The position numbers and the translations under genes were made by a program. Below, piece by piece: positions 21,201 through 29,300 of a stretch of 64,000 nt of DNA (positions are counted from its first letter, which is position 1; each line of letters opens with the position of its first letter). The stretch is taken from contig NZ_ATAY01000022.1 in NCBI RefSeq assembly GCF_000421965.1, forward strand, positions 62,001 to 126,000, in the 5' to 3' direction. The notes below the pieces were generated by a model, which saw only the letters and a list, made by a program, of their open reading frames with translations, did not search any database and was not told the origin of the DNA. The DNA comes from Ruminiclostridium papyrosolvens C7 (GTDB lineage: Bacteria > Bacillota > Clostridia > Acetivibrionales > DSM-1351).

Positions 21201-23267
21201 TTTCCCGGTGGTACCTGAAGTATAAATAATATATGCTAGACTGTCTGGTTTTACTGTATTTTCAAGATTAGTATCTTCTCCCTTATAAATGCTTTTATCA
21301 TCCATATGAATAGTCCGGCCTTGGAAGTTATTCTTTTTTATGAATTCTTCTTTAGTTATTAAAATGCCTGTCCCGCTATCCTCCAGCATATAGTTTATTC
21401 TTTCGGAAGGATATCCGGGATCTATTGGAAGATACCCACAGCCTGCTTTAAGAGCACCAAGAGCCGCCACAATTATATCCGAAGAACGTTCCAGTAATAT
21501 TGCAGCAATTTTGGGGTTCTTATCAGAATCTTGTGTAACATACTCTCTTATAGTTCTTGCAAGCCTATTTGCTTTGGCATTCAGCTCCCTGTAGGTCATA
21601 CAATTACCTTCAAAAGAAACTGCAATATTGTCAGGTGTTTTTTTCACCTGTTCTTCAAAAATGCCGTGTATAGTTGCGGTCATGGGATAGTTTGCCGATG
21701 TATTGTTAAACTCCTTCAATAATTGTTGAATCTCTTCATCTGACATGAGCTCAATTTCACTAATTTCACATTCCGGATTTTTTATTATATGTTCAAGAAT
21801 GTTTGTAAAGTGTGTACTTAACCTGTTTATTGTCTCTTTTGAGAACAGGCTTGTACAGTAGTTAATTTCAATTTCCATACCGTCTTTCTTCTCTGTAGCC
21901 CTCACGGTAATATCAAACTGAGCTGTCTTTTGATTGTATTCAAATATTTCTATTCCAAGCCCATCAGCTTGTACATCATCAATGTTCATATTCTGCAAAA
22001 CAAAAACAGTATCAAATAAGGGATTTCTGCTTGGATCCCTCTCAACATTCAGGTCTTCCATCAAGCGTTCAAGGGAATAATCCTGATTATCAAATGTACT
22101 TAATACATTCCCTGTAACCTCATGCAGGAATTCTTTATAAGTCTTATGTTGATCAGGGTAATTTCTAAGGGGTATGGTATTAACAAACATGCCGATAGTG
22201 CTATATACGTCAGAATGCCTTCTGCCTGCTACGGGAGACCCGATTATTATGTCATCTTGTCCGGTATATTTTGAAAGTAATATGTAATATGCCGAAAGTA
22301 AAACCGTGTACAGAGTAGCTCTATTTTTACGGGCTAAAGAATTAAGCTGTAAGGTAATTTCTTTCCCAATATTAAATCTTATTGAGTCTCCTTCAAAGCT
22401 GTATTCAGCAGGTCTTTTATAATCAACTGGGAGTGCCAAAACCGGGAGTTCTCCTTCAAAGGCTTTAAGCCAATACTCTCTTTGCTTTTTGACCAGTTCG
22501 CTGTTAAGGAGCTTTTCATGCCAGGCACTGTAATCTTTATATTGTATATTAATCGGCTCTAACTTTTTATCATTATATAAGCAGTTGAATTCCTTAACAA
22601 AAATCGAAGCAGATACACCGTCAGAAATGATGTGATGTATGTCAAACAAGAGGTAAAACCGGTTTTCATCAAGTTTTAAAAGCTTAAGCCTGAATAAAGG
22701 TGAACATGCAAGGTTAAAAGGCCGTACAAATTCCCGGGTCAAATCTTCGATATCCCTGTCATCATCAATCTCTCCGTATTCAATTTTAAAATCAATTGAC
22801 CTGTTAATCCTCTGAACAGGCTCACCGTCTACAATTTTAAAAGAAGTTCTAAGGGATTCATGCCTCTTAACTATCTCCATAAAGGTACTTTCCATTTTTT
22901 CTTTGCTGCAATTTCCTTCTATTTTAAGCACATTGGTTATATTATATGCTGTGCTCTCCGTCTCAAGCTTATATAACAAATACATCCTTCTTTGTGCATT
23001 AGATAAAGGATAGAACTCCCTTTCATCTACCTTTTCAATAGGTTCATACAGCAACCTTTTTGCATTCTCTATAAGAATTCCGGATATTATCTCTTCTTTT
23101 CTCTGCCTTATATATGCTAATATTTCGTCAGTAACAGCGCCTTTAGGAGCTTTATATTTTAAGCTTTCCCCATCCATCCACAGTTTTATATTCCTGCTAT
23201 TAATAATATGCATAAATTCAGTGACAGACAGATCGTTTAAATTACTGTCACACTCTTTGGAAATCAT
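15258..23267 (-). CDS. NRPS, dock-C-A(Thr-code)-PCP-C-A(Cys-like)-PCP-C
   Basis: The start at 23267 has GGGGGG 7 nt upstream and gives 2669 residues. An N-terminal TubC-type docking fold (about 8-60, with WMDGESLKYKAP) fits reception from the preceding PKS protein. Then: C1 (HHIISDG near 212); A1 (TSGTTGKPKG near 684, code D-F-W-N-I-G-M-V-H, threonine); PCP1 (GGDSI near 1073); C2, with QHAVLDG near 1289, where the first His is Gln but the catalytic second His is kept; A2 (TSGSTGSPKG near 1764, code D-L-Y-D-F-S-L-V-W, cysteine-like); PCP2 (GGHSL near 2154); and a terminal C3 (HHIISDG near 2347). The protein ends in DIVIDIDF, an alternating acidic/hydrophobic tail. A terminal C followed by a half-C in the next protein is an unusual junction that recurs at 3363-6533. 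Confidence 0.96.
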   Translation of the reverse strand: MISKECDSNLNDLSVTEFMHIINSRNIKLWMDGESLKYKAPKGAVTDEILAYIRQRKEEIISGILIENAKRLLYEPIEKVDEREFYPLSNAQRRMYLLYKLETESTAYNITNVLKIEGNCSKEKMESTFMEIVKRHESLRTSFKIVDGEPVQRINRSIDFKIEYGEIDDDRDIEDLTREFVRPFNLACSPLFRLKLLKLDENRFYLLFDIHHIISDGVSASIFVKEFNCLYNDKKLEPINIQYKDYSAWHEKLLNSELVKKQREYWLKAFEGELPVLALPVDYKRPAEYSFEGDSIRFNIGKEITLQLNSLARKNRATLYTVLLSAYYILLSKYTGQDDIIIGSPVAGRRHSDVYSTIGMFVNTIPLRNYPDQHKTYKEFLHEVTGNVLSTFDNQDYSLERLMEDLNVERDPSRNPLFDTVFVLQNMNIDDVQADGLGIEIFEYNQKTAQFDITVRATEKKDGMEIEINYCTSLFSKETINRLSTHFTNILEHIIKNPECEISEIELMSDEEIQQLLKEFNNTSANYPMTATIHGIFEEQVKKTPDNIAVSFEGNCMTYRELNAKANRLARTIREYVTQDSDKNPKIAAILLERSSDIIVAALGALKAGCGYLPIDPGYPSERINYMLEDSGTGILITKEEFIKKNNFQGRTIHMDDKSIYKGEDTNLENTVKPDSLAYIIYTSGTTGKPKGVMIEHRNVVRLLFNDRNLFDFNDKDVWTMFHSFCFDFSVWEIYGALLYGGKLVVVPKSIAREPKDYLELLKAEKVTVLNQTPTSFSNLIEYEIESKEKALALRYVIFGGEALKPAVLKPWKEKYSAIKLINMYGITETTVHVTYKEITDYEIETNISNIGRPIPTLSVYIMDSESKLVPIGVPGELCVGGDGVGPGYLNRPELTREKFIPNPYIPLQRLYKSGDLARFLPNGEIEYLGRIDHQVKIRGHRIELGEIESKLLRHPEIKEAVVIARENRGQNNISAYIVSGQKLKSEEIRGFLAEELPDYMIPAYLFYLDKIPLTSNGKIDRKALPVIDGNFDTGEEYVAPGNEIEEKMAVVWQKVLGLDKVGTNQNFFTLGGDSIKAVKLVSRMNSALGTNIKMKDIYLNQNIKELSANISITSEGWEDELKNGIAIIDEIKSSILNSTEESGKLPADTEDFYPLSQIQQGMVYYSKLRPEEPIYHDQFPYLIKFKGFNEDKYQEAVKLVVKRHTILRTTFDLEKFAQPLQIVHKDMLPVIKIEDISRVSVIEQQSHIKAYMIADLKNKFKFKDDLLWRMGMFKLDRDNYCILLSFQHAVLDGWSVAALMTEIMAYYSKLLKGETVENLPLKCSYKDYVAINLSRKANKSTQKFWNDLLKGYTRTKLPFNISGKRLNKDTENKILKKSFNSELLNRLQEKAKKYQCTLKEICLSAYLYLMGVITTENDIVTGVVTHERPALEDSENILGCFLNSVPLRLKVEKEIDKLDLLNKVKDYEKNVKAHELFLGDISNIIGEVNNNGNPVFDTLFNFTDFHVMEDIMNTEFAARSYYELDLKSAEMTNTLFDLEVSKTLDNFEMQIKYSSAFFQSEDIETAAGLYERILEKFSSDDKVIVGEDLLTNEELKEILFSSNNTKVKYDSYKKIHELFEEQAQKSPESIALISDGRTLTYGKLDEYSNRLSHQLISKGVKSGDHVALISQRNFEMIIGMLGILKAGGAYVPIDPDYPTSRKEYIVSNSDVSAVVTDMDYDFPHKNTVIINYGDMELYPAYRPDISIDSSQLAYVIYTSGSTGSPKGVMIEHHSAVNLISWVNREFNVSKNDRLLFITSMCFDLSVYDIFGILAAGGSVVVAKKEQVQNPSDLKNLVKTERITFWDSVPSTMNYLINSLEGDDEGFIQNDLRLVFMSGDWIPVKLPYKIKEYFPNARPISLGGATEGTVWSIYYPIEEVNEYQTSIPYGKPIDNNYFYILDEAGRVVPRGVAGELYIGGVGVARGYMNDEKRTAASFVDNKFLDAGNHKMYKTGDLGRMMPDGNIEFLGRTDHQVKIRGFRVELGEIENQLLKHGEIKEAVVTDRVDNSGNKYLAAYFVASRGLSGSELREYLHSKLPEYMIPTYFVPLEKIPLTQNGKIDRKAVPDPVTSVTSGQEYEAPQNEVEIKLVEIWKEVLDIDRVGVNDNFFELGGHSLKATAVVTKIHKAFNVEIPLAKIFGSPTIKQLSNYIISAKVSIYSSIKPVPKREYYELSSAQKRVYIVENLKKSGEKTDGDTSYNVSSAVIAEGEIDVNKLQEVCREIVSRHEVFRTSFEIVDGRPVQRISDYVDFSINIDNFEDIEENEININKLTDNFIRPFDLSKAPLFRVNVVKIGAEKHLLIFDMHHIISDGVSMGILLKEFNSLYGGHKLQLPRIQYKDFAQWQNNILKTEVMKKQEDYWLSLFSDGIPSLDIPTDYPRPEIKTFEGAEFKFGFDSSIAEKLSRLASETGTTMYMVLLSAFYVLLHKITGKEEMVVGTSVAGRPHSDLENVVGMFVNMLAMRNKPKADITYYDFLADVRENALKAFENQNYQFEKLVDKLGLERNSDRNPLFDVAFVLQNTGLGNMEASNVKFAPFIMESKISKFDLTLYSWETDEGIDFIIEYSTALFKRESIEEMSRQFIRIIKSITENKLIKIKDIAFYDEEKASSIIEEINKNRRDIVIDIDF

Positions 23268-23334
23268 GAGTATTCCCCCCCAATTAATTGAAAGAACCAT
23301 TTTAACTGTTCATCCTATATGCTATTGCTAACGT

Positions 23335-26307
23335 CTATATAGTACCCTCTTCCATGTTCTCTTCAGCAGCTGCCGCCTCTCCGTCCCCCAGCATTACCCC
23401 TTTATAGGTTTCAACCATTTCTGCAACAGAGGCTATTGTGGTGGTTTCCAAAAGCTTGGTCATTGGAATCTGTATTTTGAACACCTTGCTCAAATCGGCT
23501 GCAACTGCGGCAGCAATTAGCGAATGACCTCCCAACTCAAAGAAATCATCGTGTATTCCCAGTTTTTCAAAGCCAAGAACCTTTTTCCAGTACTCCGCAA
23601 TTATTTTTTCAACTTCGCTTGAAGGTTCCACATAAGGTATATCCAAATCGGGACGAGGCCTTTTGCTAAGCTTTTCGGAACCATCCATACTTCCTGAAAG
23701 TTTTTCCGACCCTTTTAGCAATAGGGGTGAAACTTCTATTTTGCCTTGGAATTCCAAGCATAGCTTTTCAAGTTTATCTTTAAAAAGAAGAATAGCTTCT
23801 ATTTGCTTTTTCTTTGCTGACTCATCCAAATCTACTGATATTGATATATTTCCCTTAATACACTCTGCAAGAACCTTTTCATCAATTTCTGATTTATCTG
23901 AAACAGGGAACTCCTGCTCCTTTTTGTTTTCATTTCTTGCGCCGGGTTCAATCCAATATCTCTGCCTTTCAAATGGATATGTGGGCAGTGGAATACGGTG
24001 TCTCTTTTCTTCTTCATAGAATTTATTCCAGTCAACTTTTGCTCCGTAAACCCAGATTTTCCCCATACATTCCATAAATGCCTCAGAAGGACTTGTGTTT
24101 TCAATCTGAACTGAAATCAACGAATTTCCGGCTTCCGACAAGAACCTTTCCCCATTACCGATTTCAACAAAAATCCTTTCATCATCAGACAGAATTTCCT
24201 GCAAGCCTTGGGCTGAAAAGCTGCTGTTACGCTGTTTCAACCAGTAATCCGTACTTGTGGCCATGGAATCCTCTATCCATTGCCCACTCACGGATGATAC
24301 AAAGGGTATTTGTGGTACATTTAAACTGATTTCCGAGAGAATTTCCGAAAAATTCTTATCTTCAGAAGCAGTAATTCTCAATGCATCTTCAAGGCTCAAT
24401 ACCTCAGAAATACATGCGGCAACATATTCTCCCGTACCTTCTCCTATCATGCTTTCAGGTTTTAAACCTGACTCTTGAAGAAGTTTTGCCATTGAATACT
24501 GTGTAACAAAAGCTACTGACCTTACATTTCTATTTTCATTTGCAGTCATGTCTGAATCAAGTAAAGTTCTGATATCGGTACCCAGTATTGACAATAGAAG
24601 GTCTGCACAGTAATCCACAGTATTTCTGAATCTTTCTTCTGTCCTGTACAATTCACCGCACTCTTTTATGTATTTTGCATCTCCGGGAAACATAAATACA
24701 ATCGGCCTGTCCTTGTGTTTCTGGAAGTATGAGATAACATTACCGCTTGTGGAATTACTTATTTTCACTTCCAAATCTTCAAGGTTTTTACAAACTGCAA
24801 TTCTACGATGATTGAAACTCCTTCTGCCTACATGCTGTGTAAATGCTATATCTGCCAAATTCAGGTCAGGATTCTTCTTTATATGTTCAACAAGGTTTTG
24901 TGTCATTTTTTCAAGTGCTGTTTCTGTCTTTGCTGATAGTGAAATCAATTGGTAAGGCCTTTGTGATTTTTCGGATGGTTGGGCAGCAGGAGCTTGCTCC
25001 AGAATAACATGGGTATTGGTGCCGCCGATTCCAAAGGAGCTAACACCCGCTCTAAGAGGAAACCCTTCTGTTTCCCATTTTGAAAGTTTACTATTTACAT
25101 AAAAAGGGCTGTTTACAAAGTCTATTTTGGGGTTCGGTTCTTCGAAATTCAGACTTGCCGGTATTACCCTGTGTTTCATGGAAAGTACTGTTTTTATCAC
25201 ACTGGCCAGACCACCGGCATTTACAAGATGCCCTATATTGGTTTTTGCCGAACCTATAGCACAAAATCCTTTTTTATCGGTATAAGCTCTGAATGCCTTG
25301 GTCAAAGCAGCTATTTCAATCGGGTCTCCCAGGTTTGTACCCGTTCCGTGACCATCTATGTATGTAATTGTTTCAGGGTTAACTCCCGACATTTCTATGG
25401 CCTCAGCAATACATTCTGCCTGACCGTCTACATTTGGAGCAGTATAACTGTTTTTTGAGGAACCGTCATTATTAATGCCTGTTCCTTTTATAATTGCATG
25501 TATATAATCTCCATCAGCAATTGCATCTTCCAATCTCTTAAGGGCAACTACACCCAGTCCGCTTCCGCTTACCGTACCGTTGGCTTTGGAGTCAAAAGCA
25601 CGGCAATGTCCGTCTGCTGAACCTATGCCGCCTTCCTGATAAAAGAATGCCTCGTTTCTGGACACCTGAAAGCTGACGCCCCCTGCCATAGCGATATCGC
25701 ACTCAAAGTTGTTAAGACTCTGACAAGCGTAATGAACTGCTACCATAGATGATGAACAAAGAGTGTTGACATTGACACTTGGCCCCATAAGATTCATTTT
25801 GTAGGACACCTTTGTTGCAAGGAAATCCTGTCCGTTTGCTATCATTATTTTAAAGGAACCAAGACTTTCAACCAATCCCGGGTTGGAATACAGGTTTCTT
25901 ATCATGTATCCGCTTAGGTTTGCACTAGCATAGACTGCGATTCTTCCGTCATACAGGTCGGAATTATATCCGGCACTTTCAAGTACCTCCCACGCACTCT
26001 CTAAAAATAAGCGATGCTGTGGGTCCATAATTTCGGCTTCTCTTGCGGAATAATCAAAAAACTCAGCATCAAACATGTCCATTCCGTCCAAAATAGCATC
26101 AGCCGCAACAAATTTGGGATTATCCAGCAGATGTTCGTCTATACCCATCTTTACCAGCTCATCGTGTTTAAAAAATTTCACAGACTCCACACCATTATAT
26201 AGATTCTCCCAGAACTCATCCGTATTATTAGCGCCCGGGAAGCGTCCTGCCATACCTATTATGGCTATTGCACCGTCCAGGGAACCGCTTTCTTCAAAAT
26301 TACTCAT
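23335..26307 (-). CDS. PKS module KS-(degenerate AT)-carrier
   Basis: The ketosynthase is complete: Cys in TLCSSSM near 183, His in GHGTGT, and His in KTNIGH. After the KS-AT linker comes a residual acyltransferase: FPGD near 540 replaces FPGQG, and GEGTGE near 622 replaces GHSxGE, so the serine nucleophile and its neighbouring His are gone. The IPFVSSVSGQW strand follows only about 45 residues later, so roughly 90 residues including the small AT subdomain are missing. The post-AT linker LPTYPFERQRYW and a carrier domain (GGHSL near 927) follow. There are no KR, DH or ER domains. The acidic C-terminal tail fits docking to the TubC-like N-terminus of the next protein. The ATG overlaps the preceding stop (TAATG). 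Malonyl loading must come from an AT elsewhere, if the module elongates at all. Confidence 0.93.
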   Translation of the reverse strand: MSNFEESGSLDGAIAIIGMAGRFPGANNTDEFWENLYNGVESVKFFKHDELVKMGIDEHLLDNPKFVAADAILDGMDMFDAEFFDYSAREAEIMDPQHRLFLESAWEVLESAGYNSDLYDGRIAVYASANLSGYMIRNLYSNPGLVESLGSFKIMIANGQDFLATKVSYKMNLMGPSVNVNTLCSSSMVAVHYACQSLNNFECDIAMAGGVSFQVSRNEAFFYQEGGIGSADGHCRAFDSKANGTVSGSGLGVVALKRLEDAIADGDYIHAIIKGTGINNDGSSKNSYTAPNVDGQAECIAEAIEMSGVNPETITYIDGHGTGTNLGDPIEIAALTKAFRAYTDKKGFCAIGSAKTNIGHLVNAGGLASVIKTVLSMKHRVIPASLNFEEPNPKIDFVNSPFYVNSKLSKWETEGFPLRAGVSSFGIGGTNTHVILEQAPAAQPSEKSQRPYQLISLSAKTETALEKMTQNLVEHIKKNPDLNLADIAFTQHVGRRSFNHRRIAVCKNLEDLEVKISNSTSGNVISYFQKHKDRPIVFMFPGDAKYIKECGELYRTEERFRNTVDYCADLLLSILGTDIRTLLDSDMTANENRNVRSVAFVTQYSMAKLLQESGLKPESMIGEGTGEYVAACISEVLSLEDALRITASEDKNFSEILSEISLNVPQIPFVSSVSGQWIEDSMATSTDYWLKQRNSSFSAQGLQEILSDDERIFVEIGNGERFLSEAGNSLISVQIENTSPSEAFMECMGKIWVYGAKVDWNKFYEEEKRHRIPLPTYPFERQRYWIEPGARNENKKEQEFPVSDKSEIDEKVLAECIKGNISISVDLDESAKKKQIEAILLFKDKLEKLCLEFQGKIEVSPLLLKGSEKLSGSMDGSEKLSKRPRPDLDIPYVEPSSEVEKIIAEYWKKVLGFEKLGIHDDFFELGGHSLIAAAVAADLSKVFKIQIPMTKLLETTTIASVAEMVETYKGVMLGDGEAAAAEENMEEGTI

Positions 26308-29300
26308 TAATGATTCTCCCCCCTCTGTATCATCATCCTTTGTTTTCTTTGCTTTAACCTCTCCTGCTGTTTACTGACCCTTTCACTTACACTTTTGAAA
26401 CTTGGCTTTTCTTCCTGATGGTTTTCCCCGTCAAGCTTTGAGGCCAGAAGTGCTACTGTGTTGTATTTATATAAATCAACAACGGCTAAATCTGTCGAAA
26501 ATATTTCTTTTATTTTTGTATGTAGCTGTACCAATAGAAGAGAATCTCCACCCAGTGCAAAAAACTCATCATGAATTCCTACTCCCTCTATGCCAAGAAG
26601 ATTTTGCCATAGTGGTACAAGCCTTTTTTCAGCCTCGCTTTTTGGCGGAGAATAGGCATTGGGAAGGTAAGGTCTTGGATGTAATGTTTTTTGTTCGTCC
26701 TTTTCAGCAACAGTATTGCTTTTTTTATTTATATAACCTGCGTCTGCAATAGCTTCTTTAATTTCTTTGGTTGAAACAACAACCTGAGTGTTAAAATACT
26801 GTCCTGACAGTATTTTTTCAAATACCTTCCTGCCTTCTGCCACCGTCAGACCCGAATCCAAAATATTGCCGCTATTTGAACTGTTAATTAAGCTGTTATA
26901 AACTTGGGTGTCTTCTGTAAAGGAATTTAAATTCCGGTTTCTGTTTTTTATATTTTCACTGTTCTCGTCTGAAATTAGCCTCATGGAAAAATTCTTTATT
27001 TCAATTAGCTGAACACCTTTTTCATCCGAAATATCAATATCGCAGGTTATTATTTCATTGGACGCATTGTATTCGTCTCTGAATGTTATATTTGCATAAA
27101 TTTCTCCAGGAAGTCTTCGTTTTACAATTATCTTCTCGTATGAAACAGGAAGAAAATTTCTTTTGGATGCCAACCTTACCGAACCGGTAGCAACATCCAA
27201 AAGAGAAGGATGTATATTAAAGTACTTTAAATCATCTATAAATTCCGGGGCCAGTTCTATCTGAGCAATTCCTTTTGTACCGTGGAAACCAAGCCTTTTC
27301 AGTGTCCTCCACCTGTTCCCGAAAGTTATAAATTCCTTAATATCTTTTTTAATGTAATCAAACTTTTCTTCATTAAATATGTTTGCCGATTCAGAAATAT
27401 CAATCCGTTTGTATTCCGGGTCAATTGCAGCTGCAATCTTTCCCTGTGCATGTTCTCTCCATAGGTTGTCTTCCACATTTGAATGGAGTCTGCTAAATAT
27501 TTTGAATTCATAATGTCCGCCGTTTCTTTCAAGAATTGTCAAAACATCCTGTTCTTCATTTTCCCTAACTGCCATTGGAGTTAGAAAGTTCACATCTGAA
27601 AATTCAACAGGTTTATCTCCATTTATATCTGCAAAAGCAGCTCGAGCCATTTCAATATATGTAGTTCCCGCTATTGTAGGGATTCCCATTACAAGGTGTT
27701 CACTTAACACCCAGTCCTTTTTAGGATTAAACCGTGATAAATACACGGATTTATCCGAAGATTCGGATAGCTTTCTTTCCAGCAAAGGGTGAATCGGTTT
27801 TTTATTGCCTTTGGCCATGCCTACGCCGGGCCATCTGTCCCAGTTGATTGATACAAAACGAGTTCCGTGTCTTGAATCATGGGCAATTGCAAATGCGTCG
27901 ATAAAATTATTAGCGGCACTGTAATCTGCTTGTCCAAAACCTCCTGTTATGGAGTTAAGGGATGAACTCATAATAAAGAAATCCGGCTTGCAGTCCTTTA
28001 ATACTTCATACAACACCTGTGTTCCCGTGACCTTTGGTGCAAATACATTTTCAACAAAGCCTTCTTCCTTTATCTGTATCATTCCGCCTCCGGGATTTCC
28101 GGCTGCATGAATTACACCGTCGATTTTTCCAAAGTGATTCTGAACCTGCTGACGTACTCTTGTCATTTCTTCCATATTGTCAACATTTCCACGACAGATG
28201 AGAATTTCCGAGCCAAGTTCTTTTATATTCTTCAAGGTTTGTATTTTTGCGGAAATTATGTCAGCTTCTCCCTTGTCTTTCAGCCATTCATCCCACTTTT
28301 CCATTTCAGGGAATGAAGAGCGTCCCACAAGGACAAGATTTACTTTTTCCTTCTCGGCAAGGTATTCTGCCAGGACCAGTCCGATTCCGCCCAATCCGCC
28401 TGTTATAATATAAGTTCCTTTATTTTTTATTTGAAGCACAGGCTTTTGTGTATTTTGGAGTTCCATTTTGTCAAAGCTTTGAATCCAACGGCTTTCCCCT
28501 CTGTACGCTACTGTTTTATCTTTCGAATCACTATAGGCTTCATTTAAAAGCTGCTCCAACAGCTCCATTTCAAATGGACTGTCATCTTCACAAAGCATAA
28601 AATCCACACTTCTGCACTTGATATTTTCATATTCTCTTGGAATTACTCTACAAGGGCCTAGTACCAAAGCTTTTTCAGAATACAGCACGGATTCACCGAA
28701 TACCTTTTGCATACCGTTTGTTAGAACAATAGTAGTTATTTCTTTTTTTAACTCCTGCTTTCCAAGTGCTTTTGCAAGGAAGAGCATACTGTAGAAAAGG
28801 TCCTTGCCTCGATTTTCATTTGAAATACCCAGCATATTAATAATACTGTCCGGCAGTTTGCCCTGATTTTTCATGTCTGTTAGCAACGAATCATAGTCCT
28901 GCTGCTGTTTTGGATTAGCCTCAATGACCTTGGCCCCTGATTTTCTTAAAAGCTCCACAAATTTATTTTCAAAGTTACTTTTTTCAGCCAGTACCAGTAT
29001 GGATTTCATATTTTCAGGCAGTGTCAGCTCTGATGGAATATTGTAAACAGTCTGTTTCCATAACGGTGTGTAAAAATAATCATTGATATCCTTCCTGTCC
29101 GCTTTTTTGGATTTTGCCCAGAAGGATTGTCCTTCAAAGGGATACGTAGGAAGATTAAGCTTGTTTCTTACCTGTCCATCATACAAAGTAATCCAATCTA
29201 TTTTTTCACCTTGCAGCCAGAAAATTCCCAGTTCTTCCTCTGTGTACTCCTTTAAGCTTGCTGCATTATATCCTTTGTCACTTTTTACACCGTTTCCATA

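Noticed and set aside
7998-23267. Heterocyclization domains before the Cys-like modules
   Set aside because: The preceding domains carry HHAILDG and QHAVLDG, the condensation motif, not the DxxxxDxxS of Cy domains.
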